This document shows positions 1-8,778 of a stretch of 26,884 bases of DNA, one piece after another. The notes beneath the pieces are model-generated. The model ran no database searches. It was given only the letters and a program-made list of their open reading frames with translations, and was not told the origin of the DNA. Source of the DNA: an uncultured Clostridium sp. (GTDB lineage: Bacteria > Bacillota > Clostridia > Peptostreptococcales > Peptostreptococcaceae). The position numbers were made by a program, and so were the translations under genes. The stretch covers positions 1-26,884 of the forward strand of contig URRU01000004.1 in the NCBI GenBank assembly GCA_900550335.1, read 5' to 3'. Position 1 is the first letter of the stretch, and each line of letters starts with the position of its first letter.

Positions 1-18
1 ATATTTTAGTATGAAAGG

Positions 19-47
19 TTTAAAAGTGATTGTATTTTTGATATAAT
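19..47 (+). promoter_or_regulatory. Possible promoter of the leader/TerB operon
   Basis: TATAAT at 42-47 with a weak TTTAAA at 19-24, 17 bp apart. It is the only reasonable sigma-A-like site upstream of the four-gene run, because only about 30 bp separate the terminator at 183-231 from the first ATG. In AT-rich DNA such matches arise by chance, so this is tentative. Confidence 0.4.
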
Positions 48-87
48 TTTAATATAAACCAAAATCATAAGAAGGAAGATGACAGAA

Positions 88-207
88 ATGCTTTTTATTT
101 TGAAAGATATTTATATATTAAAAGAGAGACAGATAAGATTTATGCCTCTTCCTTTTGGTGCAAAAAATAATGATTTGATAGTAAAGCACAGAGAAACTAT
201 ATATTAA
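88..207 (+). CDS. Possible small leader ORF (39 aa)
   Basis: A short open frame starts at ATG 88, nine bases after GGAAG; an in-frame ATG at 79 is too close to that site. It encodes a basic peptide with no recognised domain, and its stop codon falls in the loop of the terminator hairpin at 183-231. It could be a leader peptide for attenuation, the last piece of a decayed gene, or chance. There is no family evidence. Confidence 0.25.
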   Translation: MLFILKDIYILKERQIRFMPLPFGAKNNDLIVKHRETIY

Positions 208-231
208 TATATGGTTACTTTGTGCTTTTTT
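183..231 (+). terminator. Rho-independent terminator or attenuator
   Basis: AAAGCACA at 183-190 pairs with TGTGCTTT at 221-228, with further AT pairing inside (TATATA/TATATA around TTAA), followed by a T run. It lies between the promoter-like site at 19-47 and the TerB-like gene. It therefore either ends an upstream transcript or acts as an attenuator in the operon leader. Confidence 0.65.
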
Positions 232-263
232 AATTAATAATTTTTTTATAAGGGGGCAATTAT

Positions 264-671
264 ATGTATTTATCATTATTAAGAGAGGATGAAAAAAATT
301 TATTTCTTGAATTAGCTTATGAGGTATCAAACATAGATGGTGATTTTGGAGAGGCAGAAAAAATCATGATTGATAGCTACTGTGAAGAGATGAAAATAGT
401 AAACAATATAGACTTTGACTATAAATCTCATGCTGAAGAAATAGAAAAAAATATTATAGAGAATTGCGGTATGAGAACTAAAAAAATAATTATATTTGAG
501 ATAGTAGGATTAGCTATGTCAGATGGGAAATATGATGTAGAGGAGAAGGAATATATTTCTAAATTAGCTGAAAAATTCATGATAGACAATGATTATATAG
601 ATAAATGCGAAAATGTTATTGATGAATATATGAGTTTTCAGAATAGAATAAATATGCTTGTCATAGGATAG
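264..671 (+). CDS. TerB-like (tellurite resistance TerB family) protein
   Basis: A 135-aa all-alpha acidic protein. Two related halves each carry an acidic turn, DGDFGEAE near residue 26 and DGKYDVEE near residue 88. This duplicated helix-DG-x-E pattern is typical of the TerB/DjlA-N-like fold, which is thought to bind metal and act in membrane-linked stress or defence complexes. There is no signal peptide or membrane segment, so it should be cytosolic. GGGGG-type ribosome binding site 7 bases before ATG. It is first of four close genes (16 bp to the next), so it probably works with the two membrane-active proteins downstream. The fold is fairly sure; the function is not. Confidence 0.7.
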   Translation: MYLSLLREDEKNLFLELAYEVSNIDGDFGEAEKIMIDSYCEEMKIVNNIDFDYKSHAEEIEKNIIENCGMRTKKIIIFEIVGLAMSDGKYDVEEKEYISKLAEKFMIDNDYIDKCENVIDEYMSFQNRINMLVIG

Positions 672-687
672 TCTATGGAGGTTAGAT

Positions 688-2106
688 ATGTTTAATTTTT
701 TTAAGAAAAAAAATAAGGAAGAAAAGGATAAAGATGAATCTGTGGCAGTAAATATTTCTATATTTAATTCTGCAAAAGAGTCTATAAAAGAAGCTGAACA
801 GAAGTTTAAAAAACCTCAAACGTATGATAGAAGTTTGATAGATGATGGAAAAGCTAAAAAGAATATAAAGATAGATGCATTTAAAGATGGAGTAGAGGTT
901 TTTGATCAATATACAGGGAAAAAATTAGTTTTAACAAAAGCAGAGGCTAAGATGAAGTATGGTAAGGATTGGGCGGAACATTTAGCAGAAGCTGATCATA
1001 AAATACCATTACAAGAAAGACATAGACAAACCGCTAAAAAGCCATGGCTTACAAATGAAGATGTAAAAAAATCTTCTAATAGTAAGGATAACCTAGAGGT
1101 TGTATCAAGAAAATTCAACAATGCTAAAAGAAGTAAATCAAATAAAGAGTTTGTTGAAGATGAGGGATATTTAAAAAAAGTAGGAATTAATCTATCTAAA
1201 GAATCAAAGAATAAGGCAGTAAAAAATGCAAATAAAAGTCAGAAGGCAATGAAAATACAGGATCTAAAAGATTCTGGTAGAAATATACTAGAAACAAGTA
1301 TGTCTGCAGGTGAAAGTGCTGCAAAAGATGCAGGAGTAACAGGCATGACTATATCAGGAATTTATAATATAGCAGCTGTATTAAATGGAGAAAAGGATGT
1401 TGACGAGGCATTAATTGATACAGCTAAAGAAGGTGGAAGAGCTGCTATAACAGGATATGTTATGGGAGGTGCAACAACTACTGTATCTCATTCTGTAACA
1501 TATACACTATCGAATTCATCATCGAAGTTTTTAAAAACATTAGCTGAGAAAAATGTACCGTATAGTGTAATCACATCTATAATGGCCACAGGAGATATAA
1601 TAAAAGATTATAGTGAAGGTAAAATATCAACTCAAGAATGTATATTGAGAATAGGTGAAAAAAGAATTAATTACGCTGCTACAGGATACTCGATGGCATT
1701 AGGACAGAGTTTAATTCCGATACCTGTTGTTGGAGCAGCAATTGGTGCATTTGTAGGATCATCATTAATCAGTGGATGTACAAATCAAATAATGAAACAA
1801 TTACAACAAAAAGAACTTGAACAGAAGGAAAGAGAACGTCTAATAAAAGAATATAAACGGTTAGAAAAACAATATAGAGAGTACAGACAAGAACTAGAAG
1901 TTTATACAGAGCAGTATTTTAGAGAATGTAGAGAGTATTTTAATACAGCAGTAGGAGAAATAAAAACAGCTATGATAGAAAATAATCCTGAGGGGATTGT
2001 TGCAGGAGCAAATAAAATCACTAAAAAATTAGGTGGAAAAGTTCAATATGAAACATTTGAAGAATTTGAAAGCTTTATGAAATCAGACGATGTATTTGAA
2101 TTATAA
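688..2106 (+). CDS. HNH-nuclease-like / glycine-zipper protein
   Basis: A 472-aa protein not recognised as a whole. The Lys-rich N-terminus (1-16) has no signal peptide. Residues 70-155 resemble an HNH nuclease: a TGK turn at 76-78, ADHKIPL at 102-108 (D103, H104), then NSKDNLEVVS at 131-140 and Asn/Lys-rich NNAKRSKSN at 144-152. These match the spacing of the H, N and second N/H positions in DH..P-type HNH domains. Residues 205-365 are small-residue-rich, ending in a hydrophobic glycine-zipper stretch (339-362) that could enter a membrane. A strong coiled coil (365-412) follows. Second in the operon, 16 bp after the TerB-like gene. It could be an effector, a defence nuclease or a membrane-remodelling protein. 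The HNH call rests on motif pattern only. Confidence 0.55.
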   Translation: MFNFFKKKNKEEKDKDESVAVNISIFNSAKESIKEAEQKFKKPQTYDRSLIDDGKAKKNIKIDAFKDGVEVFDQYTGKKLVLTKAEAKMKYGKDWAEHLAEADHKIPLQERHRQTAKKPWLTNEDVKKSSNSKDNLEVVSRKFNNAKRSKSNKEFVEDEGYLKKVGINLSKESKNKAVKNANKSQKAMKIQDLKDSGRNILETSMSAGESAAKDAGVTGMTISGIYNIAAVLNGEKDVDEALIDTAKEGGRAAITGYVMGGATTTVSHSVTYTLSNSSSKFLKTLAEKNVPYSVITSIMATGDIIKDYSEGKISTQECILRIGEKRINYAATGYSMALGQSLIPIPVVGAAIGAFVGSSLISGCTNQIMKQLQQKELEQKERERLIKEYKRLEKQYREYRQELEVYTEQYFRECREYFNTAVGEIKTAMIENNPEGIVAGANKITKKLGGKVQYETFEEFESFMKSDDVFEL

Positions 2107-2129
2107 ATTGGAATTAAGGAGGGAGAATA

Positions 2130-4199
2130 ATGCCAATACCATTTCTTTTAGCAGGAGCATCAATTTTAGCAGGGGCTATAGGAGTAACAGGTCATATTAG
2201 TGCAAAAGAGACTAATGAGAAAGCAATGAGAAAAGCTGAAATGGCAGAAGAATTATATGATGCATCAAAAGTATCTTTTGAAAAAGTAAAAAGTAATATG
2301 GAAGATCATTTTTTAAGTTTGGGTAATACAAAAAAAGAAATATTAGAAACATCAATAAATCGGTTTGTTGAAGATTATAAAAAAATAAAGAATATTAACT
2401 TTAATAATTCGAGTGGTATTTATGAAATTTCAAATTTACAAATATCATCTAATGATGTTGTAGAACTTACAAATATAGTAGATATATATAGTACAAGTGC
2501 ATTAAGTGGAGCAGCTGGAGCGGCGACAGGAGCACTGGTTGGCTTGGCAGCAAATGGAACATTACCTATCGTTGCAGGTGCTTTAAAAACAGCGGCGGCA
2601 GGTGTAGCAATTGGAGAAATTGGAGGAGCTGTAAGTTTAGCTGGTTCTGCATTATCTTTAGGTGCAGTTGCAACACCACTTGCATCTATTGTAGCACCAG
2701 TTGTGTTATTTACAGGTATTTCAGCTAGTTCTAAAGCAGATGAAAATCTTAGCAAAGCAGAAGCAATGTATTCAAAGGCAAGAGCAGCATCAGAAAAAAT
2801 GAAATTGTATGAGGATATATGTAATGCTGCTGCAACAAAATCTGATATGTTTAAAGTATTACTTACAGAATTAAATGAAATATTCTCACAATGTGTAGCT
2901 TTGTTAAATGACACTGTTAGAATGAGAAGTGTCCAATTTAGAGGAAATCAAATTCCGTTTGATGAGTTAAGTATAGAGGAAAAAAATCTATTAATGGTAA
3001 CAGGGTCTTTAGCTAAGGCGGTAAAAACTGTTATAGATACTCCTATTCTTGATGAAAATGGAAAAATTTCTCCAGAATCAGAAGAAGTTTATGAAGAGAT
3101 AAGTACAAAATTGCCAGCTTATGTATCAAAATGTGAAGAGGTACAGGCAATTGACTATGGAAATCCAGAAGAACTTCATTACGAAAAGAAAAAATTAAAT
3201 ATATTTGGGAAAAAGAAAAAAGAAAATAATAAAAATTTAAATAATAGACCGGATAAAAATGATAATAATAATGGTAAAAACTCTGGAGTAACAAAATTTA
3301 TTTGGAATATTGCTAAGGTGGCAGTTATAGCAATTATACTTTACAAAGGTGCTACATATATGGCTATTGAATCAACAAAAAATCATTCATATAGAGATGA
3401 TATATCAATAGAAGATATGTTAGAAAATGAATATGGAGTAAATGGTGGAAGTTGGAAAGGATATATGGAAGGATTTAACATATATACTAAGTATACTACT
3501 CTTGATGAAAGAGTTAAGCTATCGTTTGATGCAGATCTATTTGGAGATGTAAGTTTTGGAGAAATGATAGTAGATGGAAGAAGCCTTACTGCAGATGAAA
3601 AAGTTCGGTATTTTGCAGGATTAAATGAAAATTATAGAATAGCAAACAATATGCCTTATGGAAGTGATTTAACATCTACATCACAGACAATGGATAATGA
3701 AGTAGAGGAAGATACGACAGAAGAAGTACCTGAAGAGAGTACATATAGTAGTGTAACAAATGAAGATTTATTAAGAGCAAAATACCCTCAAGTTGCGGAT
3801 ACAGAGGATTTCTTTAATACATGCGTACCTGCAGAATGGTATGGTAGTAACTACGATATAGATACAAGTAAGCCAAGTCAAACACTTGCAAGTGGACCAA
3901 GCTTGGTAGAATCACTACAAAACAGTATATTGGCAGGAACATCTGAAACTATCGGGGATGTATTTTTTGCCGATGGATACTATGAAGTAGGAGAAGGATA
4001 TAATAACGGAATAATTGTTCATGTAACATCTCAAGGCGGAATGGTAGGAAATTATACATATAATATATTCTGTGATATAAATAATGGAGTTTATTATGTG
4101 GATTCTGTAAAAGACCACGATAATGATAAGTTATATCAAGCAGTGGATTCTATAGAAATATATATAAATGATACAGCAACAAGATACTACAATTATTAA
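2130..4199 (+). CDS. Large glycine-zipper/transmembrane protein of unknown function
   Basis: A 689-aa protein. It has a short hydrophobic N-terminus (3-20), then a helical, probably coiled region (25-115) and a long Gly/Ala-rich stretch (123-200) with repeated GxxxG/AxxxG spacing typical of glycine zippers. A second helical block (200-345), a Lys/Asn-rich linker (353-385) and one clear membrane helix (389-413) follow. The C-terminal part has a Thr/Glu-rich low-complexity linker (519-540) and a Tyr-rich, beta-like end domain (590-689), probably outside the cell. Starts 23 bp after the preceding gene with GGAGGG. The N-terminal part shares a helix-zipper-helix layout with its upstream neighbour, suggesting partners in one membrane complex. 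No family name can be given. Confidence 0.65.
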   Translation: MPIPFLLAGASILAGAIGVTGHISAKETNEKAMRKAEMAEELYDASKVSFEKVKSNMEDHFLSLGNTKKEILETSINRFVEDYKKIKNINFNNSSGIYEISNLQISSNDVVELTNIVDIYSTSALSGAAGAATGALVGLAANGTLPIVAGALKTAAAGVAIGEIGGAVSLAGSALSLGAVATPLASIVAPVVLFTGISASSKADENLSKAEAMYSKARAASEKMKLYEDICNAAATKSDMFKVLLTELNEIFSQCVALLNDTVRMRSVQFRGNQIPFDELSIEEKNLLMVTGSLAKAVKTVIDTPILDENGKISPESEEVYEEISTKLPAYVSKCEEVQAIDYGNPEELHYEKKKLNIFGKKKKENNKNLNNRPDKNDNNNGKNSGVTKFIWNIAKVAVIAIILYKGATYMAIESTKNHSYRDDISIEDMLENEYGVNGGSWKGYMEGFNIYTKYTTLDERVKLSFDADLFGDVSFGEMIVDGRSLTADEKVRYFAGLNENYRIANNMPYGSDLTSTSQTMDNEVEEDTTEEVPEESTYSSVTNEDLLRAKYPQVADTEDFFNTCVPAEWYGSNYDIDTSKPSQTLASGPSLVESLQNSILAGTSETIGDVFFADGYYEVGEGYNNGIIVHVTSQGGMVGNYTYNIFCDINNGVYYVDSVKDHDNDKLYQAVDSIEIYINDTATRYYNY

Positions 4200-4238
4200 A
4201 ATTTAGAAAAGATAAAAATATAATAGGAGGCATATTTT

Positions 4239-4715
4239 ATGAAAAAATTATGTGTTTTAATAATGAGTATGGTAATTAGCGCAAGTCTAATGGCTTGTAA
4301 TAAAAAAAGTGAGGGAGCGGTTGTTAAGGAAGAACCTAAACAAGAAATAAAAGTATATTGTGCAAAATGCGGTTCAGAATCTAATGAACTTAAAAAAGTC
4401 TGTTCAGTTTGTGAAGAAGAAACTACTTGGGCAGTTGAAAAGCCAGAAATAATAAAAGAAGAGGAAGAAGTAAAAGAAACACCAAATGAAGAAAGAGACG
4501 ATTCAGAAGAAGAAACTACATCAAACGAAAAGATGGGAACATGTGCTATATGTGGAAAACAGGACTCTCTTGATAATTTAGAACATCTGCATGGAATAGG
4601 CTATACAGTTCATATAAGTTGCCTTGAGTCATATCCAACATGTCAAAATTGTGGAAATAGTTTATTTGAATTTGAAAGTGATACACCAGGAATATGTTTC
4701 TCATGCGGAAATTAA
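4239..4715 (+). CDS. Lipoprotein with zinc-ribbon-like Cys motifs
   Basis: 158 aa with a lipoprotein signal peptide: positively charged start, hydrophobic core and lipobox LMAC with lipidated Cys20. A CxxC pair at 41/44 and another at 55/58 form a first zinc ribbon. A very acidic Glu-rich linker (66-97) follows. A second Cys/His-rich unit has C102/C105, H125/C128, C135/C138 and C153/C156, giving the spacing of a LIM-like double zinc finger. Zinc ribbons on an exported lipoprotein are unusual. It is the last gene of the four-gene run (39 bp after the previous gene, AGGAGG site) and is followed by a terminator. A role as an extracellular adaptor or metal sensor for the membrane proteins upstream is only an inference. 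Confidence 0.7.
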   Translation: MKKLCVLIMSMVISASLMACNKKSEGAVVKEEPKQEIKVYCAKCGSESNELKKVCSVCEEETTWAVEKPEIIKEEEEVKETPNEERDDSEEETTSNEKMGTCAICGKQDSLDNLEHLHGIGYTVHISCLESYPTCQNCGNSLFEFESDTPGICFSCGN

Positions 4716-4745
4716 AATAAATTGAGGGGGAATAGAGAATTATTT

Positions 4746-4808
4746 AAAGAAGAATCTAATCAATATTATAGATATAATTCTATATTATTGATAGTTTCTT
4801 CTTTTTTT
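4746..4808 (+). terminator. Rho-independent terminator of the TerB operon
   Basis: AAAGAAG (from 4746) pairs with CTTCTTT before a T run; inside it TCAATATTATAGA pairs with TCTATATTATTGA with one mismatch. It separates the four-gene run from the glycosylase gene. Confidence 0.7.
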
Positions 4809-4847
4809 ATTAAACTATATATAAAATAAGAACTTAAGAGGTGGATT

Positions 4848-5723
4848 ATGAATATTATAGAAAAAGAAAACGGAATAATATTAGAAAATGTGGCAGACTT
4901 TGATCCAAAGCACATATTCGAATGTGGTCAGTGTTTCAGATGGAAAGCAGAAGAAGACGGATCATACACAGGTGTTGCTATGGGAAAAGTGATTAATGTA
5001 AAAAGAGAAGGAAACAATGTAACTATAGATAATACAACAAAAGAGGACTACGAAAATATCTGGCGTGACTACTTCGACATGGACACAGATTATGGAAAAA
5101 TAAAAAGTACTCTTAAAGAATTCGATGAATATCTAGATAAAGCTGTTGATTTTGGTTGGGGGATTAGAATACTTAGACAGGACAGTTGGGAGATGCTTAT
5201 ATCATTTATAATATCTTCAAACAACAGAATACCTATGATACAGAGAGCTATAGAAAATCTATCTGAAAGATATGGAAAGTTGATAGGAGAATACAGAGGA
5301 AAGAAATACTATGCATTTCCAACTCCTGAAGAACTAAACAAAGCTACACAGGAAGAAATAAGAGAATGTAAAACTGGATTTAGAGATAAATACATAAAAA
5401 GTACATGCGAATCAGTTGTAGAACTTGGATTAGATGTTAAAGATTTTAGAAAACTTAGTACAGAAGATTGTTGTAAAGAACTTAAAAAATTTAATGGAGT
5501 TGGTCCAAAAGTTTGTGATTGTATAGCATTATTTGGAATGCAGAAGATAGATACGTTCCCAGTGGATGTTTGGGTAAAGAGAGTAATGCAGGAATTCTAT
5601 ATTGAAGAAGATATGAGTCTACCTAAGATGAGAAAATTTGCTCTTGAAAAATTTGGTGATATAGCTGGATATGCACAGCAGTATCTATTCTATTATGCTA
5701 GAGAATTAGGTATAGGAAAATAG
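4848..5723 (+). CDS. ogg: 8-oxoguanine DNA glycosylase (OGG1 family)
   Basis: 291 aa, the usual length for bacterial Ogg1-type enzymes, which remove 8-oxoguanine from DNA and nick the abasic strand. The N-terminal OGG_N domain shows QCFRW at 28-32. The HhH-GPD domain covers about 105-285. Its helix-hairpin-helix has NGVGPK at 216-221, with K221 as Schiff-base lysine, and PVDVWV at 238-243, with D240 as catalytic aspartate. QDSW (111-114) and FIISSNNRI (120-128) match helix regions contacting DNA. The GAGGTGG ribosome binding site supports the start at 4848. It has its own transcription unit after a terminator; a promoter may lie in the 3' side of that hairpin (TTGATA 4788, TAAACT 4811). Both catalytic residues are present, so it should be active. 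Confidence 0.9.
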   Translation: MNIIEKENGIILENVADFDPKHIFECGQCFRWKAEEDGSYTGVAMGKVINVKREGNNVTIDNTTKEDYENIWRDYFDMDTDYGKIKSTLKEFDEYLDKAVDFGWGIRILRQDSWEMLISFIISSNNRIPMIQRAIENLSERYGKLIGEYRGKKYYAFPTPEELNKATQEEIRECKTGFRDKYIKSTCESVVELGLDVKDFRKLSTEDCCKELKKFNGVGPKVCDCIALFGMQKIDTFPVDVWVKRVMQEFYIEEDMSLPKMRKFALEKFGDIAGYAQQYLFYYARELGIGK

Positions 5724-5780
5724 TATGAAAAGTAGTTATTAATAGTTGTAAATAAAGGATAAAAATTTGCTTATAAGGTA

Positions 5781-5812
5781 TTGAAAAATGAAAATAAAAG
5801 GTATATTATAAT
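5781..5812 (+). promoter_or_regulatory. Promoter of groES-groEL
   Basis: TTGAAA at 5781-5786 and TATTAT at 5804-5809, 17 bp apart; TATAAT at 5807-5812 overlaps. It sits immediately before the CIRCE operator, as expected for an HrcA-repressed promoter. Confidence 0.65.
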
Positions 5813-5817
5813 AATTG

Positions 5818-5844
5818 TTAGCACTCATACTGTTAGAGTGCTAA
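5818..5844 (+). promoter_or_regulatory. CIRCE operator (HrcA binding site)
   Basis: A perfect 9-9-9 inverted repeat: TTAGCACTC at 5818-5826, a 9-base spacer and GAGTGCTAA at 5836-5844. This is the canonical CIRCE element bound by HrcA to repress heat-shock chaperone genes. It overlaps the expected transcription start of groES. Confidence 0.96.
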
Positions 5845-5902
5845 AGAAAAAATAAGCGATTAAACTTATAAATTGATGTATATAAAATAGGAGGCGCTAA
5901 TA

Positions 5903-6187
5903 ATGAAAATAAGACCATTAGCAGACAGAGTAGTAATAAAAAGAGCAGAGGCAGAAGAAAAAACTGCAAGTGGAATAATACTTGCAGGTGCAGCAAAAGA
6001 ACAGCCTCAGATAGCTGAAGTAATAGAAGTTGGACCAGGTGGAATAGTAGACGGTAAAGAAATAAAAATGGAGCTTAAAAAAGGCGATAAAGTTATATAT
6101 TCTAAATACGCTGGAACAGAAGTTAAGGTTGAAGGTGAAGAATATATAATAATAAAAGAAGCAGATATATTAGCAGTATTAGAATAA
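5903..6187 (+). CDS. groES: Co-chaperonin GroES
   Basis: 94 aa, the normal length for the 10-kDa chaperonin that caps GroEL. It begins KIRPLADRVVIKR, the conserved first strand. The mobile loop that binds GroEL is EEKTASGIILAGAAKE (about 18-33), and the later strands have the usual G-D-K-V-I-YSKYAGTEV pattern. AGGAGG lies 9 bases before the ATG. It is controlled by the CIRCE element and is followed after 122 bp by groEL. The gap is longer than usual and contains an AT-rich hairpin (AATTAAATT/AATTTAATT) but no clear terminator. Confidence 0.97.
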   Translation: MKIRPLADRVVIKRAEAEEKTASGIILAGAAKEQPQIAEVIEVGPGGIVDGKEIKMELKKGDKVIYSKYAGTEVKVEGEEYIIIKEADILAVLE

Positions 6188-6291
6188 TTAAAATTATAGA
6201 AGTATGGTTAAAAGATTTGATTAACAGAATTAAATTCAAATTTAATTAAAAATTAGATTTAAACGATTTAATTTTATAATATTTGTTTTAA

Positions 6292-7929
<1,638 letters not shown>

Positions 7930-8026
7930 TGAGTTTTTAGATTTAAATACAAAATTACATATAGCAAAATACCTCTTAAAAATATTTAAATATAAAAACA
8001 TTATAGTACAAAATAAAATTTGTTTA

Positions 8027-8108
8027 TCCTCCATTTAGCTGGGTAATATACTAATATGAGTATATTGCATTTGATTGTACGATTTAATCAAATAGCTTGA
8101 ATGGAGGA
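8027..8108 (+). ncRNA. Structured 5' leader sequestering the RBS of the DUF2871 gene
   Basis: Predicted three-way junction by eye. P1: 8027-8036 pairs with 8099-8108 (TCCTCCAT with ATGGAGGA plus two pairs, one G-U), then AGCT 8037-8040 with AGCT 8094-8097, with T8098 bulged. P2: AATATAC 8045-8051 with GTATATT 8060-8066. P3: ATTTGATT 8069-8076 with AATCAAAT 8086-8093. The 3' strand of P1 contains GGAGGA, the ribosome binding site of the next ATG at 8117, so the closed form would block translation. It could be a riboswitch, an RNA thermometer or a protein-binding leader. The loop TAATATGA recalls purine-riboswitch loop 2, but that aptamer's conserved junction is missing. Confidence 0.6.
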
Positions 8109-8116
8109 TTTTTATT

Positions 8117-8536
8117 ATGGAAAAGAAATTTATAAACACATCTTTTTTATATGCAATACTTGCAATGATAGGTGGAGTATTCTACAGAGAGTTTACAAAG
8201 TTTAATCAATTTGTTGGAGTAACAGCACTGGGAAAGATTCACGTGCATTTATTTGTGCTTGGGATGATATTCTTCTTAGTGGTTGCACTTTTAGAAAAAC
8301 AGTTTAAAATATCTTCAGACAAAAGAATAAATAAGTTCTTTGTAATTTACAATGTAGGGCTAATAGGAATGGTAGTTATGCTTTTAGTTAGAGGTATAAC
8401 TCAGGTTAAATATATGGCACTTAGTACAGCGATGAACGCATCTATATCTGGAATAGCAGGACTTGCACACATAGTTATGGCTATAGGTATAATAATGTTC
8501 TTTATGATTCTTAGAAAAGTTGTAGATGAAAAATAG
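8117..8536 (+). CDS. DUF2871 family membrane protein
   Basis: 139 aa with four predicted membrane helices (about 7-24, 41-60, 75-93, 108-132) and a short charged C-terminus. The pattern, with conserved His residues at the start of helix 2 (KIHVHLFVLGM), matches the DUF2871 family, small four-helix proteins of unknown function common in Firmicutes. Histidines in membrane helices suggest possible haem or metal binding, but this is inference. GGAGGA lies 8 bases before the ATG and is held in the stem of the structured leader at 8027-8108, which suggests translational control. It has its own terminator downstream. Position between groEL and guaA is, from memory, shared with relatives of C. difficile. 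Confidence 0.8.
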   Translation: MEKKFINTSFLYAILAMIGGVFYREFTKFNQFVGVTALGKIHVHLFVLGMIFFLVVALLEKQFKISSDKRINKFFVIYNVGLIGMVVMLLVRGITQVKYMALSTAMNASISGIAGLAHIVMAIGIIMFFMILRKVVDEK

Positions 8537-8556
8537 TAAAACTAAAAGAAGTTAGT

Positions 8557-8614
8557 AAAAGGTATTAGTCGATTTTAAATATAATAACTTAAAATTGGAT
8601 TAATATCTTTTTTT
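8557..8614 (+). terminator. Rho-independent terminator after the DUF2871 gene
   Basis: GGTATTAGTC (8561-8570) pairs with GATTAATATC, with G-U pairs, and ATTTTAA with TTAAAAT inside; a run of seven T follows at 8608-8614. Confidence 0.75.
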
Positions 8615-8669
8615 ATGAAAAAAATATGAAGTTTTTATGAAATAAAGTTAAAAAATATAAGGATATAAG

Positions 8670-8719
8670 TTGACAATTTAATGATAAATCTTTTAATTGT
8701 TGGGAAATTAAAGTATAAT
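8670..8719 (+). promoter_or_regulatory. Promoter region of guaA
   Basis: A consensus TTGACA at 8670-8675 and a consensus TATAAT at 8714-8719 are both present but 38 bp apart, so they cannot form one promoter. Each may belong to a weaker promoter (TTTTAA at 8691 with the TATAAT, 17 bp). No purine riboswitch aptamer is visible between 8620 and 8778. Confidence 0.35.
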
Positions 8720-8778
8720 AGATATATTATAATAATAATTGTGTAAAAAATAAAAATTTATATAAGGAGAAATAAAAT

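Noticed and set aside
2420..2914. 164-codon minus-strand open frame
   Set aside because: It lies opposite the Gly/Ala-rich part of the glycine-zipper protein and is explained by that codon bias; no ribosome binding site.
8027..8108. Purine riboswitch
   Set aside because: Loop TAATATGA resembles loop 2 of that class, but the conserved pyrimidine junction (UCUACC-type) between the hairpins is missing and the joining segment is only two bases.
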